Assembly (NCBI RefSeq): GCF_947500765.1
Contig: NZ_CANMTH010000007.1
Coordinates: 146,367 to 210,366, forward strand
Direction: 5' to 3'
Length of the DNA stretch: 64,000 nucleotides
DNA from: an uncultured Formosa sp.
Lineage (GTDB): Bacteria > Bacteroidota > Bacteroidia > Flavobacteriales > Flavobacteriaceae
In this document: positions 8,369-15,694 of the stretch, in pieces
Layout: the number at the start of each line of letters is the position of its first letter
Position numbering within the stretch: the stretch's first letter is position 1
Program-made: the position numbers and the translations under genes
Notes under the pieces: model-generated
The model's database searches: none
What the model was told of the DNA's origin: nothing
Seen by the model: the letters and a program-made list of their open reading frames with translations, nothing else

Positions 8369-8400
8369 CATTTACTAAATTAGGTAATTAAAACAAACCA
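8369..8400 (+). repeat. Island intergenic element, short copy R2
   Basis: CATTTACTAAATTAGGTAAT followed by TAAAACAAACCA matches the downstream third of the element at 13765-13802 (TATTTGCTAAATTAGGTGCT then TAAAACACGCAACAAACCA). It lies 40 bp before the 2H phosphoesterase gene. Only this part is recognisable. Confidence 0.45.
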
Positions 8401-8440
8401 TTAATTATACACAAAATTGATGTATTACATTTAACAAATA

Positions 8441-8950
8441 ATGAACGAAATTAGAAAACAACTGACTTTATTTGTTGAAAAATCAAATGAAAATATTGAA
8501 AAAATAAGAGCCGAATTTAACCCCATACAGTACAATTTAATTTCTTGTCACATTACCCTTTGTCGAGAAGATGAAATAGAGCCAATTGAGAAAATAATTA
8601 AGCGAATTAAAGCAATCCATTTAAAAAAGCCTATATCAATTAAATTAAACAGAGCGGAAAGGTGTGCTGGAGGAAAAGGAGTTTTATTACCGGCAACCGA
8701 AAATAATATTGAGTTTAGGGAATTAAGAGAAACTATTTTAGGAACAAAATTAATAAAGGAACAATTTCCGCATGTAACTTTAATGCATCCAAGAAATTCG
8801 ACTTGTAATGAAAAAATATTTACTGAAATTAAAAAACAAGAGTTGCCAACCGAATTATTTTTCCATAAAATTAGTTTAATAGAACAAAGAAACGGAGGGA
8901 AATGGAACGTAATAGAAGAATATACAATAGTAAATAATAATATTTCATAA
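8441..8950 (+). CDS. 2'-5' RNA ligase / 2H phosphoesterase family protein
   Basis: Two HxT motifs, CHITL (H37, T39) and PHVTL (H111, T113), are separated by about 74 residues. This is the signature of the 2H phosphoesterase superfamily (LigT, ThpR, CPDases), whose members act on 2',3'-cyclic phosphates or 2'-5' linkages in RNA or nucleotides. No signal peptide, so cytoplasmic. 169 residues, a usual size. Physiological substrate cannot be assigned; some 2H enzymes degrade cyclic or oligoadenylate signals, which would be notable near a STAND-like protein, but nothing here proves that. Confidence 0.8.
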   Translation: MNEIRKQLTLFVEKSNENIEKIRAEFNPIQYNLISCHITLCREDEIEPIEKIIKRIKAIHLKKPISIKLNRAERCAGGKGVLLPATENNIEFRELRETILGTKLIKEQFPHVTLMHPRNSTCNEKIFTEIKKQELPTELFFHKISLIEQRNGGKWNVIEEYTIVNNNIS

Positions 8951-9103
8951 CACTGTTTCTAAAAAGGCCTCGTTTAGTCTTTATCCAAAAAGGGCAGAAG
9001 TAAAGCGAGTCTGATTTTTCCAGTTTACTACGTGAAATTCAATGAAATTAATTGTACTTATCTCTCTCAAAAAAGATACAAAAAATTAAACAGATTTATA
9101 TTA

Positions 9104-9610
9104 ATGTTTAAAACAGCTAGACTAAAATTTAAAATATTAAATTCTAAAGATGAAAAAGATTTAGAACAATTATTCTGCAAAAACCATGTAGTTATGAGTA
9201 CGGTTTTAAAAGAAAGAGTGTTCACTAAAGAAGAATTTAAAAAATTATTAAAAGAAGATTTCATGCAAAATAAAGCCGATACCATTGGTTTTTTGTGTTT
9301 AACTTCTAGATTAGATGATAAAATTATTGGAGTTTCAGGTTTATTAAAATGTTGTTATTTAAACACCGATAATTATGAGTTTGGATTTATTCTTGATGAA
9401 AATAATTGGGGTAAAGGTCTCGCTACAGAAATTGGCCAATTCTGGTTAGAGTACGCAAAAAACATAATGAATCTAACAGAATTAATAGCAACGGTTAGTC
9501 CTGAAAATAAAGCATCAAGACGTGTACTAGAAAAATTGAATATGGAGTATGTGAGTGAATTTAAATCAAAAGAGAGAGGGGCTAGATTAATATTTAGAAA
9601 ATACTTGTAA
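9104..9610 (+). CDS. GNAT family N-acetyltransferase (RimJ/RimL-like)
   Basis: Acetyl-CoA-dependent N-acetyltransferase. It shows the N-terminal LKFKILNSKDEKDLEQLF strand-helix, the central YEFGFILDENNWGKGLATE motif that carries the acetyl-CoA loop, and the C-terminal VSPENKASRRVLEKLNM block, all typical of RimJ/RimL-type enzymes. The ATG at 9104 (MFKTARLKFK) is preferred to one at 9032, because the extra 24 residues are Lys/Asn-rich and not family-like. 168 residues. Acceptor unknown. Confidence 0.85.
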   Translation: MFKTARLKFKILNSKDEKDLEQLFCKNHVVMSTVLKERVFTKEEFKKLLKEDFMQNKADTIGFLCLTSRLDDKIIGVSGLLKCCYLNTDNYEFGFILDENNWGKGLATEIGQFWLEYAKNIMNLTELIATVSPENKASRRVLEKLNMEYVSEFKSKERGARLIFRKYL

Positions 9611-9626
9611 CGCGTATGTCTAACAA

Positions 9627-9639
9627 TTTACATTGTAAA
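9627..9639. repeat. 13-bp palindrome TTTACATTGTAAA
   Basis: Perfect inverted repeat TTTACA-T-TGTAAA shortly after the acetyltransferase stop, in a 139-bp island gap. It could be an operator or part of a cassette junction. No T-run follows, so it is not a classical terminator. Confidence 0.4.
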
Positions 9640-9749
9640 CTAGGTGTAAGTGTTTGATAGTAAGTAGAATAGTGGTATTTAGGATTTGGATATACCAATT
9701 CGCCAATTTTTAAACACAAGACCATTGTAAAATATTTAATTAAAAAATT

Positions 9750-10136
9750 ATGGGATTAACTAAAACGGAGGAATTATTAAAAAAGTTTGATTACGAATTT
9801 CAAAGAAAAAACAATGTACTAATAGTAAAACTAAATTACTCTCAAAGAATCATAATTGATTTCTCAGACTCCGAAAAAATTAAAATAAAAGATAAGCTAG
9901 TTGGATGGAATTTTTTAACTGGATTAATTGAAATGAGTATTAAAAATGCTATACTTTATAATTTTGTTGGAGTAATGATAATAACATTCTTATTTGTCTA
10001 CTTAAATTTAAAAGCAGATATAATAAACCTAGTTTTTTTCTATTTGGCTTTCATTGTTTGGGTGCTACTTTGGAGCATGTTTTATTTAATAAAAGCCGAA
10101 AATTTTAAACAGACTTTAATCCGTTGGAACGAATAA
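9750..10136 (+). CDS. Hypothetical small membrane protein
   Basis: Unrecognised. A polar N-terminal region of about 70 residues (strand-rich, FQRKNNVLIVKLNYSQRII) is followed by two close membrane segments (about 72-87 and 93-113) and a short charged tail. 128 residues. A domain-then-hairpin layout of this kind is common in small orphan proteins of flavobacterial islands. No motif supports a function. Confidence 0.55.
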   Translation: MGLTKTEELLKKFDYEFQRKNNVLIVKLNYSQRIIIDFSDSEKIKIKDKLVGWNFLTGLIEMSIKNAILYNFVGVMIITFLFVYLNLKADIINLVFFYLAFIVWVLLWSMFYLIKAENFKQTLIRWNE

Positions 10137-10448
10137 TTGAAATCTGAATAAAAAAAATAGAAAAAACACAAACCTGATTTCAAGCAAAAAGATTAAAACA
10201 TTAAATATTCTGAACGGGGAAACTGAAATTAAAAATTATTTTACAACATAAATAAAATACAGCACTTCATCTAAAAACAGATCCTTTTACGGGTTCCCGT
10301 TTTTATAGTTAGTATTAAAGGAATATATTTATATGTATTAATAATATCCTTTTTTTTACTTATTTAGATATTTTGTATTGATAAAAGGAGTTGTAAGCAA
10401 GCTGAAAAAACACTTGAGATATTTTAAAAACTGAATGACTAATCAATA
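10137..10448. other. 312-bp gap before the SMEK/P-loop gene
   Basis: No ORF of note. A weak GC hairpin ACGGG-TT-CCCGT followed by TTTTTA at 10289-10305 may be a poor terminator. The rest is AT-rich with no clear promoter. Confidence 0.4.
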
Positions 10449-13400
10449 ATGCTTTACAAATCTCAAAATATATTAAGTGACATTCTATTTGCATTAAGCT
10501 TAATAACAACTGATGTAAAATACGGAACCAAACTAAAATTTAATGACAAAGCAGAGGCTTGTGAAGATATTTTTGCAAGAATACTATCTATAATATTTGA
10601 CAAGGAATTCACAAACTGCAATCTAATCAAACAAGATTATCCTGCTATTGATTTGCATTCAGATAGTATAGCATTTCAAGTTTCTGCTCAAGATAATTCT
10701 ACTAAAATAAAAGATTCTATAAACCTTTTCAAAAAGAATATTGATTTAGGAAAATATGATAGAAAGTATTCAAAAATTAAGTTTCTTATTATTTCACATA
10801 AAGAAAAATTCGGACCTAAAACCTTCGAAAATTTTGACACTTACAATTTATTTAGTTCAAACGAAGATGTTTATTTTTCAGCAAATTTAGGCAAACAAAT
10901 AAAAGCATTAAATCCAGCAAAACAGTCAGAATTACGTGACTTTTTATGGTATGAATTAAACTTAGAATCTGATGTTTACGATAATCGATTTAACGAAATA
11001 CAATCAGTTCCAAGTTATCTTGAAAATACTTCAAATGACATTCAAGCAAGAACCACACAAGTAGATTTTGACCAAAATCTACTTTACTACTCTGAAAAAG
11101 AAAAAGAGTCAATTCTTGACTTTGCAAATACTATAAACTTTGAAAACAAACTACCCTATTTAATAACAGGACATCCAACAACCGGAAAAACAACGGTTGC
11201 ATTAAAAATCTGTGATTATTTACAAAGTCAAATAGGTATAGTTCCCTTTTATTTACAATTGAAAACTAATACTAGTTATTCAACCTTATTAATGGACTTA
11301 AAGGCTATCAATGGATTACCAACTGTATTAATTATTGATGATATTCATTTAGATTTTGAGCTTGCCAATAGATTGATTAAAGAAAACTCAAAGTTTAAAA
11401 ACATTGTTTTTCTTTTTGTTTCAAGACATATATCTATAGATTTTAGAAAAACCTTTGAACTTGATGATGTTTTTGAAACATTAAAAAGTAATTGTTTATC
11501 TCTTGAGAAAAATAATTCTAAAGATTTTCAAAGAGAGAAAATTCTTGGTATTGTAGCAAAACGTTCTGATTTTTTACTAAAACAAAATTACAATCCTAGA
11601 CAAGGTGGGATTTTGCACCTTGAACACATTTCTAAAAACAATTTACTTAAACTTAAATTGCTTTTAAACAATTGGTGTAAGGCAGATGATGTTTTAAGTA
11701 ATATTGATGAAGAAATAATTCATAAAGATTTATTTAACAAGTTTTTAAAAGAATACCCAAAAGAAGAAATTATTGAAATCATAAAGTATTCTTGTCTTTA
11801 TTCTTTTAATATTCCATTTGAAAAAGTAGACCCTTTAATCGAATTGGCAACAGAACGTGAAGGACTTTTTTACACTCAAGACGTAGAATTGAAATCATTA
11901 TTTATGCAACCAAGTTTCTGTGATTTACTTATTGATTCATACCTATTTCTTAATCAAAGAGTATTTAAGACAGATTTCAATAGCGATAAGAATTTATTCA
12001 AGTTTAAAAACATAAAACAATACATTGATGAAATAAAAATTGAACAATATCCAGAGATAATAATTGAGATATTTTTAAATGTTGGTTCAGCAGAAAATTA
12101 TGATATATTAAGATTATTATTCAATGATTCAAAAAGTAAACAAGCTCTTTTTAATTATTTTAAAAGTTCAGAGAAAGCAAATTCAACTCAATTAAAAAAG
12201 ATTATTCAAATTGTAAAAATTTTTACAAAATCCAACTTAAACGACATTATCAATGGTTTAATAATCAATAATAAAAATATAAATCAGGTTCTATTAAGAG
12301 AAGACACAGGATTATTTGTTTTATCCTACATACATTATTCAATTTCACCAATTGATAGATTATTAAAATCTAAATTATACGAAACATTCAATGATGAAAC
12401 TTTAAGAAAATTAGTAGATTCCTCTGCTAATCATAAAGTCACTCTTGCTATACAAAACATCAGCGATAGCAAAATAAGAAAACGTATAACAGACCTCATA
12501 TCTAAACAAAAATGGGAAGAAATAATTAAAGAAACTTCATTTGACTTAATTGGCAATTCCCTAACCGAATTAAGAAAATTAAGTCCCAAAAATGTAAAAT
12601 CAATATTTGAAGCACTAGACCCAATTATTTTAGCTGATAGTGTAAAATGGGTAGATTTCTATAAATTAACAAAAACATTAAGTGAACTTAAAACTTTTGA
12701 GAAATACAAAGAAAACTCAAAGGCTAAAGCGATTCTCAATAGAATTGAAAAATGGAAAATTACAGAATCACTTAAATATGCGCCAATTCAACAAATTAGT
12801 CAAGGTTTTGCTCAATTAGCCAAAATAGATAATTCCTTTCTTCAAGAATTATTAGAAAATTATTCTGCTGAACTTCTATTTGAAAAATTAAATGAAATCA
12901 AATTTTTAGACGAATATAGCTTAATGCTGATAAACATAAATAAAGCGAGTAAAACAACTTCCTTAAAGATTTTGAAATTAATTGAACAAAACCATAGTTT
13001 TAAAAAACGATTCAACTCAAAGGGCATTAAAGGACGAGAAATTCCAGCTATACTTAACTGTCTTCGTAAGCTTGGTGGCAATTCCTATTGTTCAAAGTTA
13101 ATCGAAGATTCAAATAAAGATATAATTGAAGGTCGAGTTTTGAGTTCTTCACTAGAAGTATCTGTACGTATAATAAAAAGTATAAAACCTATAAACGAGC
13201 CTTTAGCGAATGAAATTCTATCCTCGTTTTTAGAATTAGACCTTATAGCCAAATTGGATAACAAGAATTATAAGTTATCACAAGTATCCGATTTCTTGGT
13301 TAACTTTTCTCATTGTGACGAAAAACTTTGCTCTGATTTTTTTGAGAAAATGAATAATCTGATTTTCATAAAAAAATCTTTAAAAAGTAATGTTTCATTT

Positions 13401-13679
13401 GCCGAAATATGTACTTTTTTATCTAATGTTAAAAACTGTAACATTACGAAAACGAGAGATATTTATAGTAACATTTATGCTCATAACGTTTTTCAAAAAA
13501 AGGCAAGAGAAGTACAACCTAGAGTATTTGTAAATTCATTACATCAACTAAATTCGGTTGATAATAGATTTACAGTCAGGTTTATAAACTCTTATACAAA
13601 TCAAAAAGATATTAATAAGGAATTAATTTTTAAGACAATAAAAGAAGTGAATAAAGATTTTGGAATTGAACTGAAATAA
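10449..13679 (+). CDS. SMEK-like domain + STAND-like P-loop NTPase, candidate defence protein
   Basis: Large cytoplasmic multidomain protein of 1076 residues. Residues 1-175 resemble the SMEK domain of bacterial conflict proteins: an AEACEDIFARIL helix, then YPAIDLHSDSIAFQVSAQD with D68 and Q77-V78-S79, a restriction-endonuclease-like arrangement. Residues 205-420 are a P-loop NTPase: Walker A GHPTTGKT (241-248), Walker B VLIIDDIH (293-300), and a sensor-1-like FLFVSRH (321-327). The remaining 650 residues are Lys/Asn/Leu-rich and look wholly alpha-helical, as in the superstructure-forming sensors of STAND proteins. Effector-NTPase-sensor order is that of Avs/NLR-like anti-phage proteins. The role is inference; the motifs are seen. 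It is a single-gene unit flanked by intergenic elements. Confidence 0.75.
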   Translation: MLYKSQNILSDILFALSLITTDVKYGTKLKFNDKAEACEDIFARILSIIFDKEFTNCNLIKQDYPAIDLHSDSIAFQVSAQDNSTKIKDSINLFKKNIDLGKYDRKYSKIKFLIISHKEKFGPKTFENFDTYNLFSSNEDVYFSANLGKQIKALNPAKQSELRDFLWYELNLESDVYDNRFNEIQSVPSYLENTSNDIQARTTQVDFDQNLLYYSEKEKESILDFANTINFENKLPYLITGHPTTGKTTVALKICDYLQSQIGIVPFYLQLKTNTSYSTLLMDLKAINGLPTVLIIDDIHLDFELANRLIKENSKFKNIVFLFVSRHISIDFRKTFELDDVFETLKSNCLSLEKNNSKDFQREKILGIVAKRSDFLLKQNYNPRQGGILHLEHISKNNLLKLKLLLNNWCKADDVLSNIDEEIIHKDLFNKFLKEYPKEEIIEIIKYSCLYSFNIPFEKVDPLIELATEREGLFYTQDVELKSLFMQPSFCDLLIDSYLFLNQRVFKTDFNSDKNLFKFKNIKQYIDEIKIEQYPEIIIEIFLNVGSAENYDILRLLFNDSKSKQALFNYFKSSEKANSTQLKKIIQIVKIFTKSNLNDIINGLIINNKNINQVLLREDTGLFVLSYIHYSISPIDRLLKSKLYETFNDETLRKLVDSSANHKVTLAIQNISDSKIRKRITDLISKQKWEEIIKETSFDLIGNSLTELRKLSPKNVKSIFEALDPIILADSVKWVDFYKLTKTLSELKTFEKYKENSKAKAILNRIEKWKITESLKYAPIQQISQGFAQLAKIDNSFLQELLENYSAELLFEKLNEIKFLDEYSLMLININKASKTTSLKILKLIEQNHSFKKRFNSKGIKGREIPAILNCLRKLGGNSYCSKLIEDSNKDIIEGRVLSSSLEVSVRIIKSIKPINEPLANEILSSFLELDLIAKLDNKNYKLSQVSDFLVNFSHCDEKLCSDFFEKMNNLIFIKKSLKSNVSFAEICTFLSNVKNCNITKTRDIYSNIYAHNVFQKKAREVQPRVFVNSLHQLNSVDNRFTVRFINSYTNQKDINKELIFKTIKEVNKDFGIELK

Positions 13680-13684
13680 AAAAG

Positions 13685-13817
13685 CCAGCTTACAATACCG
13701 TATATAATTTATTGCTAGTTTTCGTCTACTTACGAAAATCCTCGCAGATTTTCTATTCGGTTTCTATTTGCTAAATTAGGTGCTTAAAACACGCAACAAA
13801 CCACATACAAACACGTT
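13685..13817 (+). repeat. Island intergenic element, full copy R3
   Basis: About 130 bp from CAGCTTACAATACCGTATAT to CATACAAACACGTT. It contains the hairpin AAAATC-CTCGCA-GATTTT and an open stretch at 13728-13787 that would read TYENPRRFSIRFLFAKLGA followed by a stop. It begins a few bases after the SMEK/P-loop stop codon. The copy at 14470-14605 matches it over nearly its full length. Confidence 0.75.
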
Positions 13818-13835
13818 CTAAAACATGTTTCGAAA

Positions 13836-14570
13836 TTGAAAAATAAGGTAATTTTAATATTTCTACTACTAATTTCATTCAGCGGATTTACTCAAAATCT
13901 GACTGAAAAAAAATTCGTGATTCTGACTTTTGAAATGGACAGAAATAAAGATTCTCACGGAACTTTTATTTACTATTGGATTGCGGAATTAGAAAAATAT
14001 GAAAAAGTGGACGAATATAAAGAACCGAAAATCTATTCTCTTTTCTTGCACGAATTTTACGGAAGTGAACAATTAGAATCTTGTTGTTTAGGGAAGGTTT
14101 CTTATCCTTACACAATGACAACTGGAACGGAATTCCATTTTCTTGAAAATTATAGTGAATATCTTACTGAATTACGTGAATTAGTTAAAAAAAACAGAAA
14201 AAAAATACAAGTAATTAAGAAAGAATGGAAAGATGGTTACAAAGAAAAAGTAACTGTTTACGCAACAGCAGTTCGAGGAAAATTATGTGAGTGCGAATTT
14301 GGTGGCGACACTTATTTAACAAAAGGCGACCGAATTAGTTTTCCAAAAGGAAATTATGAAATAATAAAAAACTATTTGACTAAAGAAAAACGGATTTTAC
14401 TCTTTAAAGACTTTTCCGGTTTTAACTATTCAAATACTGATTATAGAACCGGAAAACAAATAAAATACGTGTGCCAACACCGTGTAAAATTAATTGCCTG
14501 GTACAAACCTACTTACGAAAATCCTCGCGGATTTTATATTCGGTTTTTATTTGCTAAATTACGTATTTAA
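13836..14570 (+). CDS. Hypothetical secreted protein with repeat-derived C-terminus
   Basis: Unrecognised. It has a signal peptide (residues 1-19, ending SGFTQ). The only in-frame start at the signal peptide is TTG at 13836; the ATG at 13825 is out of frame. The central part is Lys/Glu-rich with cysteines at ESCCLG and KLCECEF. The last 30 or so residues (from about VCQHRV to FLFAKLRI) are encoded by element R4, so the native stop may have been lost by insertion or fusion with the element. 244 residues in total. A single gene between two element copies. Confidence 0.6.
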   Translation: MKNKVILIFLLLISFSGFTQNLTEKKFVILTFEMDRNKDSHGTFIYYWIAELEKYEKVDEYKEPKIYSLFLHEFYGSEQLESCCLGKVSYPYTMTTGTEFHFLENYSEYLTELRELVKKNRKKIQVIKKEWKDGYKEKVTVYATAVRGKLCECEFGGDTYLTKGDRISFPKGNYEIIKNYLTKEKRILLFKDFSGFNYSNTDYRTGKQIKYVCQHRVKLIAWYKPTYENPRGFYIRFLFAKLRI

Positions 14571-14605
14571 CTACGAAAAAAACTATATACAAACACGTTT
14601 GTGTG
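14470..14605 (+). repeat. Island intergenic element, full copy R4
   Basis: Runs from GTGCCAACACCGTGTAAAAT to ACAAACACGTTTGTGTG. The hairpin here is AAAATCC-TCGC-GGATTTT. Compared with R3 (AAAATC-CTCGCA-GATTTT), the change A to G lengthens the stem by one pair. The first 100 bp lie inside the 3' end of the 13836-14570 coding region. Confidence 0.75.
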
Positions 14606-14630
14606 CAATTACCAAGCAAACCCAAAAAAG

Positions 14631-15041
14631 ATGAATCAAGAACGTTTTTCTGAATTAATCCAATCATTTTTAGTTGAGAAATTCCCGGAATTTACCAAAA
14701 ATGTAAATTATAAAGACGACAAGTCTTTTGATTGTGACTTAAGAAATCCAACAAATGAATTTTCTATTTGGATTGCTACGTATAATTCTGAAATCACAAT
14801 AGGATTGGAAGACCCAAGCGGAAAAACTGACATTCATACTCATATATCTTGTTATGAAGAAGAGGATATTAATGATGCGTTGACTAACTTAACAACCGAA
14901 ATAAATAATATTACGAAAGGGAAGACCTTATTGTACCATAGTGACAGAGTTGGTTACCAGTGGACTAATGATATTAATTTGATTTTAAAAAGAAAAAATA
15001 CATTAGAAAATATACGAGTGTATAATTGGAATGTAAATTAG
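14631..15041 (+). CDS. Hypothetical protein
   Basis: Unrecognised cytoplasmic protein of 136 residues from the ATG at 14631; an in-frame GTG at 14601 lies in the element and is rejected. Alternating strands (FSIWIATYNSEITIGLED) and an acidic EEEDINDALTNLTTEI helix suggest a small alpha/beta fold, somewhat like immunity-type proteins, but no family signature is secure. Directly downstream of element R4. Confidence 0.6.
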   Translation: MNQERFSELIQSFLVEKFPEFTKNVNYKDDKSFDCDLRNPTNEFSIWIATYNSEITIGLEDPSGKTDIHTHISCYEEEDINDALTNLTTEINNITKGKTLLYHSDRVGYQWTNDINLILKRKNTLENIRVYNWNVN

Positions 15042-15156
15042 ATAAAAATAAAACACGAAAGCACAACACTATGTGTGTGTTTTTGCTGTTTTTAGATTGT
15101 TAGGAAAAGAGAGTAAAAACTGAATTAAACTAAACTCACTTAAAAATTAAATATTT

Positions 15157-15597
15157 ATGAAAAAGCTATTAATTGTATTACTAATTTCAATTTCTGGACA
15201 TGTGTTTTCTCAATCTGGTCCTGAAGATTTAATTAAGGATTTTTTTACTACTTATAAGGCAGACGCAGGAAAAGCTGTAAAAGAATTGTATGCCACAAAT
15301 ATATGGACAGAAAGAATAAAAGATGATATTGATAAAATTATTGGTACCGTTAATGGCTTTACCGAAAATTATATGGGAAAATATTATGGTTATGAAAAGA
15401 TTACGACTAAAAAATTCTCTGAAAGTTTAGTTCTTTATTCTTACTTAGTAAAATACGATAGACAGCCATTAAGGTTTATTTTTAAATTTTATAAACCAGA
15501 TGATAAATGGGTATTGTTATCTTATTCGCTTGATGATAATTTGGGTTCTGAAATTGAAGAATCTGCGAAACTTTACTATCTGGAATTAGATAAATAA
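15157..15597 (+). CDS. Hypothetical secreted protein, NTF2/DUF3828-like
   Basis: Signal peptide (1-19, ending HVFSQ) followed by about 127 residues. The opening helix PEDLIKDFFTTYKAD, the repeated aromatic strands (YGYEKITTKKF, LVLYSYLVKYD) and the ending FIFKFYKPDDKWVLLSYSLD resemble secreted cystatin/NTF2-like domains such as DUF3828 or DUF4783. The fit is by general pattern, not by a catalytic motif. Last gene of the plus-strand island. Confidence 0.6.
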   Translation: MKKLLIVLLISISGHVFSQSGPEDLIKDFFTTYKADAGKAVKELYATNIWTERIKDDIDKIIGTVNGFTENYMGKYYGYEKITTKKFSESLVLYSYLVKYDRQPLRFIFKFYKPDDKWVLLSYSLDDNLGSEIEESAKLYYLELDK

Positions 15598-15628
15598 TTA
15601 TCTATAATATAGTATATATCCAACTAAA

Positions 15629-15657
15629 AAAGGTAGCAATACAAAATTGCTACCTTT
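15629..15657. terminator. Bidirectional terminator
   Basis: Perfect 12-bp stem AAAGGTAGCAAT / ATTGCTACCTTT with loop ACAAA, between the convergent island end (15597) and the SusD-like gene end (15695). Confidence 0.85.
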
Positions 15658-15694
15658 AATAAGTTAAAGACCTCCTTGTTTTAGGATAGCCTAT

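Noticed and set aside
15067..15085. Possible terminator AACAC-TATG-TGTGTTTTT after the 14631-15041 gene
   Set aside because: Stem of only four or five pairs; not strong enough to call.
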